A stretch of DNA of 33,652 nucleotides from contig JAITRJ010000052.1 of NCBI GenBank assembly GCA_031288475.1, forward strand, positions 1 to 33,652. Reading direction: 5' to 3'. The DNA comes from Helicobacteraceae bacterium. Lineage in GTDB: Bacteria; Campylobacterota; Campylobacteria; Campylobacterales; SZUA-545. Made by a program: the position numbers and the translations under genes. The notes under the pieces are model-generated. The model made no database searches. It was not told the origin of the DNA and was given only the letters and a program-made list of their open reading frames with translations. Below, one piece after another: positions 24,469 through 32,868 of this stretch. Each line of letters begins with the position of its first letter. Position 1 is the stretch's first letter.

Positions 24469-25703
24469 TGATAATCCTCTTTCGTAAATTCGCTCTCGGT
24501 TACTCGTTCCAGCTCCGACAAAGCCGAAAGCTGATCGTAATAAAAGTTTGTATATTGCTCCTGCGCGCGCCAGAAAAGAGCGGTCGCTTCGGTCATATCA
24601 CTTGCGCCCGCCAATTGCGCCTCAAACCGGTTTTGCACAATCCGTTCATTTTCCCGCGCGACTGTGAGCGCGGTCTGCGCCACCCCGAACGCCTCCACCG
24701 CCAGCACAAAGCGCTCGTAGGTATTTGCGAGCTGAAGATTAAGCGTTCGTCTGAGATCGGCTAACCGACTCTCCAGAACACGCTGTTCGTATAGCGCACT
24801 CTGTCGTTCAAAATAGGGTTTTATAAAGCCGTCAAGCCGCCATGTCGCCGTTATAGCGGCGGTAGTTTGCTCGTTAATTCCACTTTGTCCGCTCTCGTAT
24901 TCATACCGTTCTTTCGCCACATATATATCTACGCTTGGGAGAGCGGAAGACACCGTTTTCAACTTGCGGTTTTTCTGCGCCTCAATAAGCGCGTTTAACG
25001 TTCTTATCTCGCTTCTTTGTGTCTGCATTGTTTCGCGCAGAGAAGTCAGGTCTATTGAAGCAATGCGCGGCATTCTGACCGCTTGCGGCTCGCTGTCGAT
25101 AGACATGCCAATCATTGATTCGAGCGCTTGTCTGGCGATACTTAAATCGCTTTTGGCTTTCAGCGCGGTTTGCTCCGCCTGCAATAAATCAAGTTCGATC
25201 TGCTGTCTGTCATACGTAGCTATCAACCCCAGATTGTAAAAGCGGATGGCGTCGTTGCATCTTTTTTTTGCCGCCTGCAATTGTGCTTCGGCGGATTTTT
25301 GCGTGTCTCTGGCTCTAAGATAACCAAAGAACGCCTGCTTCGTTTCCAGTATTACATCCGCCTTCGTCCCCTCAAACTCAAAAAGACGGGCGTTTTTTGT
25401 CCAACTTGCCATCCGCAGATCAGCAAAATCTCCTAACCCGCGGAATAGATTGAGACTTGCCCTTAGCTGCCTTGTCGTTACGGCGGCGGATGTTTTTATG
25501 TCACGCTCGTATCTGGAATAACCCGCTTCCAGCGTTGGCAGAAAATTTACAAACGCCGCGTTTTCCTGCGCGTTTGCCGATGAAAGGGAAAAGCCCGCCT
25601 CTTTTATTGCGTGGTGATTTTGCAGCGACAGCGAAATCGCTTCGTCAATGGTCAGAGCGTTCAGCAGGATCGCGAGGCATAAGGAGACAAAAAGAGCTTT
25701 CAT
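24465..25703 (-). CDS. tolC: TolC-family outer-membrane efflux protein
   Basis: The 412-residue outer-membrane factor starts with a signal peptide (MKALFVSLCLAILLNALTID) and then two repeats of the OEP domain. These are rich in heptads and alanine-rich helices (LSSANAQENAAFVNFLPTLE, TQKSAEAQLQAAKKRCNDAI, GVAQTALTVARENERIVQNR) that build the periplasmic coiled-coil barrel, with the repeat pattern FLPxLExGYSRYE at the first beta-strands. It would form a trimeric channel for the membrane-fusion and RND proteins of the same operon. ATG 25703 overlaps the upstream gene as ATGA. It is slightly shorter than E. coli TolC. Confidence 0.9.
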   Translation of the reverse strand: MKALFVSLCLAILLNALTIDEAISLSLQNHHAIKEAGFSLSSANAQENAAFVNFLPTLEAGYSRYERDIKTSAAVTTRQLRASLNLFRGLGDFADLRMASWTKNARLFEFEGTKADVILETKQAFFGYLRARDTQKSAEAQLQAAKKRCNDAIRFYNLGLIATYDRQQIELDLLQAEQTALKAKSDLSIARQALESMIGMSIDSEPQAVRMPRIASIDLTSLRETMQTQRSEIRTLNALIEAQKNRKLKTVSSALPSVDIYVAKERYEYESGQSGINEQTTAAITATWRLDGFIKPYFERQSALYEQRVLESRLADLRRTLNLQLANTYERFVLAVEAFGVAQTALTVARENERIVQNRFEAQLAGASDMTEATALFWRAQEQYTNFYYDQLSALSELERVTESEFTKEDYQ

Positions 25704-26350
25704 AGTCGCCCAGGTATGATTTGAATTATCGCCGGAATATTGTGTCTGTGCGCCGCGGAAAGTATACTAAGAAGTCTTAATACGCGCAAAAACACATACG
25801 CGTTATGAATGGTAATGATAAAATCCGCAATTTCTTTTGTCTCTGCGGTTCTGCCCAGAAACGGAGTCTTGTTTTGCAATTTTGTGTTCGGAAAGCACAG
25901 ATACAACATAGGCATAATACCTACAGCATAATGTTTTTCTTCAGTAATGATTTCGGCTGCAATTTCGTAATCTCCAAATCTATAAATAAGCAATAGATAT
26001 TTTACAATAAACTCCTCAAACAATGTGTTATTTATATTTATTAGATTTGGATGAGTCTGTTTTATTGTAAGTTGATTCCACAGTGGCAGTTCGCACAAAA
26101 CCTTTTTTCTACCATCTGCTCCAATAAACATAATTTTTTTTAGAGAGGTTGATTGAATCTTTTCTTCATTTCCGGTGATAATGCCGCAGCCAATCCACCA
26201 TTCTGTATAATAGTTTAAAACGAATGTAACTGCCTTCGTTTTAACAGGCAAACCGTACTCGTAAAGTATATTACGCAATTCAATCTTGATTTTAGCCGTT
26301 ACGGTCGCAGATAATATTTTGACTAACGATTCGCGATCGCACGTTCTCAC
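25700..26350 (-). CDS. Uncharacterised 216-residue protein paired with a DNA methyltransferase
   Basis: I do not recognise this protein. It has no signal peptide and several hydrophobic but probably buried stretches (VTFVLNYYTEWWIGCGIITG, FEEFIVKYLLLIYRF). No PD-(D/E)xK, HNH or GIY-YIG motif is evident. It starts at GTG 26350, overlapping the methyltransferase stop as GTGA, and its own stop overlaps tolC as ATGA. Its sequence is clearly more AT-rich than the flanking efflux genes, which suggests acquisition. Position directly after a type II-like methyltransferase makes a cognate restriction endonuclease the most natural guess, but an unrelated cargo gene is possible. If it is an endonuclease, it is of a family I cannot place. 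Confidence 0.6.
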   Translation of the reverse strand: MRTCDRESLVKILSATVTAKIKIELRNILYEYGLPVKTKAVTFVLNYYTEWWIGCGIITGNEEKIQSTSLKKIMFIGADGRKKVLCELPLWNQLTIKQTHPNLININNTLFEEFIVKYLLLIYRFGDYEIAAEIITEEKHYAVGIMPMLYLCFPNTKLQNKTPFLGRTAETKEIADFIITIHNAYVFLRVLRLLSILSAAHRHNIPAIIQIIPGRL

Positions 26351-27495
26351 TGTTTTTCCTTACAAAAAAGCAGATTAAAGTATGTCTCTATGTGTGTCTT
26401 AGCTTTTTGTAGGATGCCTGCCGTCGGTTTAGCGATACTGCCGCCAAAAATATCGCTATGTTTTGATACGCTGGCAATCCTGAAGCATTCGCGTATCGGC
26501 GTAAAATGATTGTTGTTGATTGGCACATCCAGGTTGCCCATATAGTATGGTAATCGGCTGGCGTAGTCTTTGAAAATGTCCACATAGCAGTAGTAATCCA
26601 GTTTTTCTTCACTGACATAAACGGCGTTAGCGATCTTCTCCTTGATAAACGTAGAGGATCGCTTCAGCGCGTTAATGTCGCGCATCGTATAGAAAAAATA
26701 TTTGGCGCCGCGCTTCTGTTTGTTAGGGTATTTGTCTAAATAGTTTCCTATATAGTCGAACTGCGAAAGACAAAAGCTTTCGCCTTCAAGCGTTTTAAAT
26801 CGCCATTTGAAAATGTCGTCATAGGTCATACCGTTTTTATCGCGCCGATACAACGCGATTATTAAAGGAAAGCCGTTTAACCTTGACGTGCCGGTGAACT
26901 CCTGACTGTTGAACACCAGCGCGTCCTTTAAACGATAGTTCCGCGTCAACGGTCTTAGTATGCCAAAGTTTGTTTTTTTTACAAGATACGAAAGAGGATG
27001 AAGGATCGCAATCACGTCCGCCTTTAGTTTGTTATATGCCAGCAGCGAAGACAACCCTATATCGCGCGTTATCAAATCGTCGTCGATCAGATTGTTTTCT
27101 GCGCTCTTAATCCGCCGCTTTATCTGTGACGTTATATCGTTATACGGTGGATTCCCCACGATAACCAGAGATTCGCTGTCTTTAATATCATAGCTCGATC
27201 GTACTGCATTGCGCAACGCGTTTTTTTGCAAAAATTCAACATTTTCAAATCTTTCTTTCGCGACTTTAATCGCCTCCGAGTCTATATCCACGCCGATAAT
27301 CCGCCTAATCGTTTTTGTGTAGCAGTGATCAAAGAACGCGCCATAGCCGCAGCTAGGCTCCAGCAGAATATCAATATCATCGGAGGCAATCAACGCGTTT
27401 AACATATCATAAAGCCGATCCACAATATGCTTTGGCGTATAAAAGCTTCCTATATTTATCCTGCGTTCAACAGACAGATGCGCCACGCTGCTCAT
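26347..27495 (-). CDS. N6-adenine DNA methyltransferase
   Basis: This 382-residue enzyme has the gamma-class order. Motif X-like INIGSFYTPKHIVDRLYDML is at about 13-32, motif I LLEPSCGYGAFFDHC at 44-58, motif II GVDIDSEAIKVA near 68, and motif IV NPPY at 115-118 in VIVGNPPYND. NPPY marks amino methylation of adenine. The C-terminal half, from about 180, is probably the target-recognition domain, with AFVFN-like DALVFNSQEFTGTSRLNGF. It starts at ATG 27495, overlapping the RND stop as ATGA. It lies between an RND pump gene and tolC, so it is an insertion into an otherwise conserved efflux order. Specificity cannot be read from the sequence. Confidence 0.9.
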   Translation of the reverse strand: MSSVAHLSVERRINIGSFYTPKHIVDRLYDMLNALIASDDIDILLEPSCGYGAFFDHCYTKTIRRIIGVDIDSEAIKVAKERFENVEFLQKNALRNAVRSSYDIKDSESLVIVGNPPYNDITSQIKRRIKSAENNLIDDDLITRDIGLSSLLAYNKLKADVIAILHPLSYLVKKTNFGILRPLTRNYRLKDALVFNSQEFTGTSRLNGFPLIIALYRRDKNGMTYDDIFKWRFKTLEGESFCLSQFDYIGNYLDKYPNKQKRGAKYFFYTMRDINALKRSSTFIKEKIANAVYVSEEKLDYYCYVDIFKDYASRLPYYMGNLDVPINNNHFTPIRECFRIASVSKHSDIFGGSIAKPTAGILQKAKTHIETYFNLLFCKEKQ

Positions 27496-30400
27496 ATTTC
27501 CCGCCTTTTGCGTATCTCCCAGCCGATCATATAGCTTAAAAGCGACGGAATAACAAATATAACAAACAGAGTCGACAACATCAATCCACCGGTAATTACG
27601 CTGCCAAGCCCGCGATACATTTCAGATCCGGGACCCGGCACCAGAACCAGAGGAAGCATGCCGCAGACAGATGTAAGAGAACTCATATATATTGGGCGAA
27701 GTCGCGTGTGTACCGACTCTTTAATAGCGTCGATCGGAGCCATTCCGTCGTTTCGTATAAAATTCAGGCTCTGATGAACGATTAATATCGCGTTATTAAC
27801 CACAATTCCAACGAGAATAATAAAACCGAGCATCGTAAGAATATCCAGCGGCTGCCGTGCGATGAACGCGTTGGTCATACTCAATCCCAGAAAACCGCCC
27901 GCCGTAGCAAGCGGCACGGTAAACATAATTGCCAGTGGATAGATAAAGTTGCCAAAAAGCGCCGACATCAGCAGATATGTGATCAAAACGGCAAGTATAA
28001 AGTTCCATTTCAGCGCGCTCACGGTGGAAAGGAGTTTATCCGCCGTACCGGATAGCCTGACGCCAATATTTTGATCGTCTCCAAAAATCTCCGGAACGAT
28101 CTCGTCTTCGATCTTTTCCATCACCTCCTGAATCGTGATCGTCCGCGGCGGCGAAACCTGAAGCGTGATCGTACGTTTGCCGTTAAAGTGCCTGATCTCG
28201 GTAATTCCCTGCCCAATGCGTACATCGCCCAATTCGCTCAGCGGCAGGATCATACGGTTTGGCGTGGCGATTGGCGCGCGGGATAAATCTTCGGGAGAGA
28301 GGATCGTATCGTTTGACGTTTTCAGGATCAGATCGATCTTTTTGATTCCGCTGCCCTGATATTCGCCCACCTTACGCCCGTCCAGAAGCACATCCGCGGC
28401 AATACCAAGACTCCTTGCGTCCATACCGACCGCTTTAAGCCGATCAAAGCGCGGCAGAATCGTTACTTCAGGATAGCTGATCTCCAGCGACGGAACCGGA
28501 CGCACCTGCGCGTCCGCTATCTCACCGCCGATAGCGTTCATCAGTTTAGCCGCCGCTTCGGTAATTTCCTCTATCGTTTCGGCGGTTACGTCGGCATTGA
28601 CCGATCTGCTTGTTCCCATTCCACGTTCAAAGACCCCAGCCTGCTTGGTAATCGCTCTCAAATCCGGAAAGCTATTCACGATTGGGCTTAAGAGTGGTAT
28701 CAGTTCTGCCGCGCGATCTTCATCTTTAGCGGAAACTCCCATAAACATCCACGACCCGCCGGCGTTAAAAAAGGCGCGTTCGATCTGCGGATAGCCATCT
28801 TTTTCTTCCGTCATATACGGCGCAATCCGTTCAGAGATGGCAAACCCTATCCCCTTTACCTCTTCGTAAGAAAGTCCTGGCGGTACTATAAAGATGTTCT
28901 GCACCATATTGCGGTTGCCTTCCGGCAGGTACTCCATCTTTGGAAACAACAGCCAGACAGTTAACGCGGAAACAAACATAAGAACGCCTACCGTTCCCAG
29001 CCGAGTTACGTTATTTTTCAGCGTCATAGCCACAAGCGCGCGCATAATTTCAGAGAGTTTGCCACCCAGAAGCGTTATTTTTGACGCGAAAGGAAAGCTG
29101 CCGCCGGGCTTGCTTAGCGCGATCAAAGAACTCCACAGCATAGGTATCGCCAGCACGGATATAAACAGACTCAGGCTGATCGCGGCGGTAACGGCAATCG
29201 CAATGTCGCTGAAAAGCTGTCCCGCCTCGTCCTCTAAAAATATGATCGGCACAAAAACGGCAATTGTCGTCAGGGCGGATATAACCAGCGCACCCCAAAC
29301 CTCCAGTGTACCTTCATATGCCGCGTCGAAAAACCGCTTGCCCATTTTTTTATGACGATCAATATTCTCCAGTACCACTATTGCGCTGTCCACAAGCATT
29401 CCCACAGCGAAGCTGATGCCCGCAAGCGATATGATATTCAGACTACGCCCCATCGCGCTGAGCACGGTAAACGTTCCAATCACGCTGAGCGGAATCGCAA
29501 TTGCCACCACAAGCGTTGGCGTAACTGCCCGCAAAAAAATAAGCAGCACCAGCACCGCTAGAATGGAACCGAAGAGAATGTTTTGCTGAACAAGGGAGAT
29601 CGCGCCTAGTATATACGGGCGCTGATCGTAGTTCCACACCAGCTCCAAACCTTGATCTTTTAGTATCGTTTCGTTCAGTTTTTTCGCTACCGTTTCCACC
29701 TCATCGGTCATAGCTACAACATTTACGCCAGCTTCGGGACGAATGCCAATTGAGATGCCCGGTTGTCCCCGGAATATGCCTATTCCGTCCTGTCGGGCGT
29801 TTGCCATCTCAATTGCAGCGATTTCTTTTAACTGCACCTTTCGCAAGCCATCAGCGGAAAGCACCAGTTCGCCCACAGACTCAACGTTTTGAAACTTGCT
29901 TGTTGTTCGTACGCGGTAAGTCCTGCGCCCCAGATCTAGCGTACCCGCCGACACGTCCACATTTTCACGTGCAATAGCGTCGATCACTCGATCGATCGTT
30001 ATGCCCATAGAGGCTATTCTGACGGGATCAATCGTAATATGAATCTCGTCATTGATGCCGCCGCGGATAAAAAGCTCGCTTACGCCTTCGATCCTCTCAA
30101 ACCATTCGGATATTTCGTTGTCAAAATAAGTCTGATATGTAGCGATGTTGCGCGTATTGCCCTCTAACGTTTGCAGCATCATCCAGACAGCGACGGGAGT
30201 CGTTTCGCCGGTGGCGCGAAGCACGGGTTTATCTACGTTGTCAGGGTAGTTTCGCACTTCGTTCAGCTTGTTTGAAACGTCTAAAAGCGATTTTTGCAGA
30301 TCCGATCCCAGCTTAAAGCGCAGCGTAATGCGCCCTCTGCCTGTGGTTGATGTGCTTTCGTATTCCTCAAGATTCTCAAGATTTTTCAGCACCTTCTCCT

Positions 30401-30599
30401 GCGGTTCCACAATTTCGCTCTCAACTTCGTACGGCGTTGCGCCGCTCCAACTTGTCATAACGGAGATTTCAGGGCGGCTTACGTCGGGTGTAAGCTGATA
30501 TGGCAGCCTGAAAAGACTGATAATTCCAAAAAGCAGAATAAGAATCAGACAGACGGTAACGGCTACCGGTTTGGTAATTGAAAACTTGACGATGTCCAT
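27492..30599 (-). CDS. RND efflux pump, HAE-1 (AcrB/MdtB-like) family
   Basis: The 1035-residue inner-membrane pump exports drugs or other small molecules using the proton gradient. The architecture is standard: TM1 at residues 10-30, a large periplasmic porter loop, a TM2-6 cluster (about 335-490), TM7 (near 535), a second porter loop and TM8-12 (about 870-1025). Markers are RLPYQLTPDVSRPEISVMTS, WSGATPYEVE and LVDSAIVVLENIDR in TM4, where AcrB has two Asp residues and here there is Asp-Ser. In TM10, GIVVNNAILIVHQ has Asn at the AcrB Lys940 position. This fits a more distant HAE-1 branch. It begins one base after the membrane-fusion stop and overlaps the methyltransferase by four bases. Substrate is unknown. 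Confidence 0.93.
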   Translation of the reverse strand: MDIVKFSITKPVAVTVCLILILLFGIISLFRLPYQLTPDVSRPEISVMTSWSGATPYEVESEIVEPQEKVLKNLENLEEYESTSTTGRGRITLRFKLGSDLQKSLLDVSNKLNEVRNYPDNVDKPVLRATGETTPVAVWMMLQTLEGNTRNIATYQTYFDNEISEWFERIEGVSELFIRGGINDEIHITIDPVRIASMGITIDRVIDAIARENVDVSAGTLDLGRRTYRVRTTSKFQNVESVGELVLSADGLRKVQLKEIAAIEMANARQDGIGIFRGQPGISIGIRPEAGVNVVAMTDEVETVAKKLNETILKDQGLELVWNYDQRPYILGAISLVQQNILFGSILAVLVLLIFLRAVTPTLVVAIAIPLSVIGTFTVLSAMGRSLNIISLAGISFAVGMLVDSAIVVLENIDRHKKMGKRFFDAAYEGTLEVWGALVISALTTIAVFVPIIFLEDEAGQLFSDIAIAVTAAISLSLFISVLAIPMLWSSLIALSKPGGSFPFASKITLLGGKLSEIMRALVAMTLKNNVTRLGTVGVLMFVSALTVWLLFPKMEYLPEGNRNMVQNIFIVPPGLSYEEVKGIGFAISERIAPYMTEEKDGYPQIERAFFNAGGSWMFMGVSAKDEDRAAELIPLLSPIVNSFPDLRAITKQAGVFERGMGTSRSVNADVTAETIEEITEAAAKLMNAIGGEIADAQVRPVPSLEISYPEVTILPRFDRLKAVGMDARSLGIAADVLLDGRKVGEYQGSGIKKIDLILKTSNDTILSPEDLSRAPIATPNRMILPLSELGDVRIGQGITEIRHFNGKRTITLQVSPPRTITIQEVMEKIEDEIVPEIFGDDQNIGVRLSGTADKLLSTVSALKWNFILAVLITYLLMSALFGNFIYPLAIMFTVPLATAGGFLGLSMTNAFIARQPLDILTMLGFIILVGIVVNNAILIVHQSLNFIRNDGMAPIDAIKESVHTRLRPIYMSSLTSVCGMLPLVLVPGPGSEMYRGLGSVITGGLMLSTLFVIFVIPSLLSYMIGWEIRKRREI

Positions 30600-30600
30600 T

Positions 30601-31629
30601 CTATTGCGGTTTCACGAGCTGGTTTGGCACAATCCGTTCGTTGCCTTTGGAAATCACCCTCATACCATCTTTAAGAACGTTTGATTTTACGGCGGAGTCC
30701 AAGCCGTCAAACCCAACCACCTCTACGTTTGCCAGATAAGCCACGTTGTCGGATACATAAAAGACAGCTTGCGATCCATTGCGGCTAATCACAGCGTCAC
30801 GCGGCACGATCAGTACGTTTTCGGCGCTTTTACCCGGCAGTTTTAAGATGCCTTCCATCCCTTCCAAGAAAGTTTCGTTTGGCTGCGCGAAGGTAACACG
30901 GGTGAGAAACGAACGAGACGATATATCCCCTTTTGGCGATATGCCCGCAATTTTTGCCTCGTAATCGCCGCCCATTACGCTGACTACGACCTTGTCGCCC
31001 GTTTTGATCCGTGAGACCGTTTCCGCGCTTAAAAAAACATTTAGTTCGATCGTATCGGTTTTGGCAATACTAACGATGCCGGCTCCCGCAGCGAGATAAT
31101 CGCCCGCGCTTACAAAGCGCTCTACGATTCTACCGCCAAAAGGCGCTCTGATCGTCCGCTTCGCAAGCTCGATCTTCATCGCTTTAATCTCTGCCTGCAA
31201 CGCTTTGCTGGAAGCCTGAAACTCAATCGCCTTCAAACGGAACTGCTCGTAAGTTTGTTCGCTTACGCTGTTTTGCTCGAAAAGCGTTTTGTAACGTTCC
31301 GCGTCTTTCTTCGCCTGCGTTTCACCCGCAAGCGCCTTTTGCAGCTCCGCCTCTTTCGCTTCAATGTTGGCGCGCAGAATGGCGCTATCCTGCACCGCCA
31401 GTTCCTCGCCCTCTTTAACCTGATCGCCCGTATCTTTTTTAATAACGCTTAAAACCGCCGCGCTTTCAGCCGATAAAGTCGCCAGCGTACGGTATTTAAG
31501 CGTGCCCACATAGCTTTCAAACGGATAAAAGTTGCCTGTCTTAACGGCGACGGTTACGACGTTTACGGGATCGTCCGCACCACTAAGAAAAGTCCAGAAC
31601 AGCCCGATCAGAAACGCCGCTTTTTTCAT
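30601..31629 (-). CDS. Periplasmic membrane-fusion protein of an RND efflux system
   Basis: The 342-residue adaptor bridges the RND pump and the TolC-type channel. A signal peptide (MKKAAFLIGLFWTFLSGADD) is followed by a lipoyl half-motif (TLATLSAESAAVLSVIKKDT), the hairpin KEAELQKALAGETQAKKDAE and KTLFEQNSVSEQTYEQFRLK, then the second lipoyl half (RAPFGGRIVERFVSAGDYLA) and beta-barrel and membrane-proximal domains (VPRDAVISRNGSQAVFYVSD). The order lipoyl, hairpin, lipoyl and barrel is that of the HlyD/AcrA family. It lacks a lipobox. It is the first gene of the operon and has an extended -10 promoter 45 bases upstream. Confidence 0.92.
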   Translation of the reverse strand: MKKAAFLIGLFWTFLSGADDPVNVVTVAVKTGNFYPFESYVGTLKYRTLATLSAESAAVLSVIKKDTGDQVKEGEELAVQDSAILRANIEAKEAELQKALAGETQAKKDAERYKTLFEQNSVSEQTYEQFRLKAIEFQASSKALQAEIKAMKIELAKRTIRAPFGGRIVERFVSAGDYLAAGAGIVSIAKTDTIELNVFLSAETVSRIKTGDKVVVSVMGGDYEAKIAGISPKGDISSRSFLTRVTFAQPNETFLEGMEGILKLPGKSAENVLIVPRDAVISRNGSQAVFYVSDNVAYLANVEVVGFDGLDSAVKSNVLKDGMRVISKGNERIVPNQLVKPQ

Positions 31630-31650
31630 AGTGCTGATTTAACCTAACAT

Positions 31651-31669
31651 TTCGTGAAGTTTGCGTGAA
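31651..31669. repeat. Direct repeat TTCGTGAA/TGCGTGAA in the efflux-operon leader
   Basis: CGTGAA occurs at 31653-31658 and 31664-31669 in near-identical contexts, with an 11-base period. It lies between the -10 box and the start of the membrane-fusion gene. Direct repeats at about one helical turn are typical of OmpR-family or similar operators; I infer possible regulatory use only. Confidence 0.4.
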
Positions 31670-31674
31670 AGATT

Positions 31675-31683
31675 ATTCTATCA
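31675..31683 (-). promoter_or_regulatory. Extended -10 promoter of the efflux operon
   Basis: On the minus strand TGATAGAAT fits TGn-TAnAAT, 45 bases before the ATG of the membrane-fusion gene. A downstream operator-like repeat would place repression at the initially transcribed region. Confidence 0.55.
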
Positions 31684-32300
31684 AAAATAGTCCAAATTAG
31701 CGTTGTATAAAACTCCGCCTTCGCCGTAAAGCTGTTTTGGCGATACGAGCGCGGGAAATCATACGCAAAACGGAGCAATCGGCCTTTTAAAGAGATCGGC
31801 GCTTTGCAGATTTCACAAAGCCGTTTATTTTCGCCCACTCCCAGTTGCCCGTATCGTCATATTGTTCAACTAAAAAAATTCGCCCTCCCCTATTTGCATA
31901 CTCTGACCGATTTTGAAACATTCACGCTGGCAAAGACAGCATCTCTGTGATAGCTGTATTTCAATCTCGTGTTCGTCAGATGGTATTTTGATCGTCGCGC
32001 TTTCTTTCCATAATAGACACTCTTGCCATCAAGGCTGTTATCGTACAACTTCTATTTGATACTGACCGACAAGCATGCAGGAAGACAAAACGCCGATAAG
32101 CGTAATGCACAACAAATGCTCTCATTCTTTAATCCAGGAAGCGATAGATAATAATGTACCAAACCCTAGCAAACTCCGAATATCCGTAATGTAATCACGG
32201 CAGTCAGACGGCGGGCGATAAGTTGAAGCTGAATGGCGAACGAAAGCATATCTTAAACTCTACTTAATACATCAGCCTAAGAAACAGCGCCATCAGCCGA

Positions 32301-32501
32301 TCAATTCAGCCGGTATTTAAAATCTGCCGTTCTCGTTTGCGCGGATCGAAAGCGGGCGATTATATCCCTGATAAAATCTATCTCTTTGAGTATCAACTGA
32401 AGCTCTGAAGCGCTTCGCGCCTGTTTTGCCCTCTGGTCGAGCTGTTTGCGGCAGACCCTAATCTCCTCCAAAAACTCTCCGGCTGTGTTTTTAAAGCTCA
32501 T
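32301..32501 (-). CDS. Small helical protein, 66 residues
   Basis: The predicted product is almost entirely helical, charged and without cysteine pairs: FLEEIRVCRKQLDQRAKQAR and LQLILKEIDFIRDIIARFRS. It resembles a short coiled coil. It overlaps the end of the 83-residue gene by four bases (ATGA), a typical operon junction, which supports both being real. I do not recognise a family. It could be a phage-type or chaperone-like small protein; no function is assigned. Confidence 0.55.
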   Translation of the reverse strand: MSFKNTAGEFLEEIRVCRKQLDQRAKQARSASELQLILKEIDFIRDIIARFRSAQTRTADFKYRLN

Positions 32502-32749
32502 TCGCCGTTCTCGTATAAAATCATGTTTACCGCCTGCGCGCTTTCAGCCACGCATTCTCTGGCGATATTCTCGGCTTCGCTTTTCACATATGCCATCATA
32601 ACGTCCAACTCTTCCACGCTACGCTTTATCTCACGCGGATCGATTGCTCCGCCGTGTTCACTTAATGTCTGGTAGATCGCGAAACAGCCCGCGTTCAGTT
32701 CCTCCGCGAGATGTTTAAGCACCGTCTTGCGCGTCTGCAGCAGTGTCAT
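32498..32749 (-). CDS. Small helical protein, 83 residues
   Basis: This is a helical protein starting MTLLQTRKTVLKHLAEELNA with a central EIKRSVEELDVMMAYVKSEA and the ending AVNMILYENGE. AAGGAG lies seven bases before the ATG, so translation is well supported. Its stop overlaps the 66-residue gene, and the two probably make interacting partners. It lies divergent from the globin gene across a 119-base spacer. I do not recognise a family, and no catalytic motif is visible. Confidence 0.6.
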   Translation of the reverse strand: MTLLQTRKTVLKHLAEELNAGCFAIYQTLSEHGGAIDPREIKRSVEELDVMMAYVKSEAENIARECVAESAQAVNMILYENGE

Positions 32750-32830
32750 ACAAACTCCTTAATTAAGCTTGATAAGCAAAGAAAGTGCCCTTTTGTGTTT
32801 TGGGTAAATTTTATACATCGCCGTTTGCGG

Positions 32831-32857
32831 AATTTACACGATCATTCGCAATTTACA
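32831..32857. repeat. Direct repeat AATTTACA upstream of the globin gene
   Basis: AATTTACA occurs at 32831-32838 and 32850-32857, each preceded by a similar GCGG or CGC context. The period is 19 bases, about two helical turns. The second copy abuts the ribosome site of the globin gene, so a bound regulator would block translation or transcription. It does not match the TTAAC-N4-GTTAA form I recall for Campylobacter NssR sites. Confidence 0.4.
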
Positions 32858-32868
32858 AGGGGTTCTCA

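Larger units (their letters stand above)
31640..32125 (-). pseudogene. Eroded lipoprotein-like gene
   Basis: No intact ORF of credible length covers this stretch, but the minus strand contains pieces that join in order across frames. CITLIGVLSSCMLVGQYQIE (about 32110-32050) looks like a lipoprotein signal with the lipobox LSSC. YDNSLDGKSVYYGKKA follows, then IKIPSDEHEIEIQLSQRCCL with CQRE, IGEGEFF, YDDTGNWEW (about 31860) and RLCEICKAPISLKGRL (about 31815). At least three frame changes would be needed. Two paired cysteine motifs (CCLC and CEIC) are notable. I do not recognise the family, and the reconstruction is tentative. The next 175 bases, to 32300, hold no gene I can support. Confidence 0.4.

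Noticed and set aside
32785-32868. N-terminal extension of the globin from ATG 32785
   Set aside because: The extra 28 codons lack family similarity and a ribosome site, and they span the AATTTACA repeats and a likely promoter. ATG 32869 has AAGGGG upstream.
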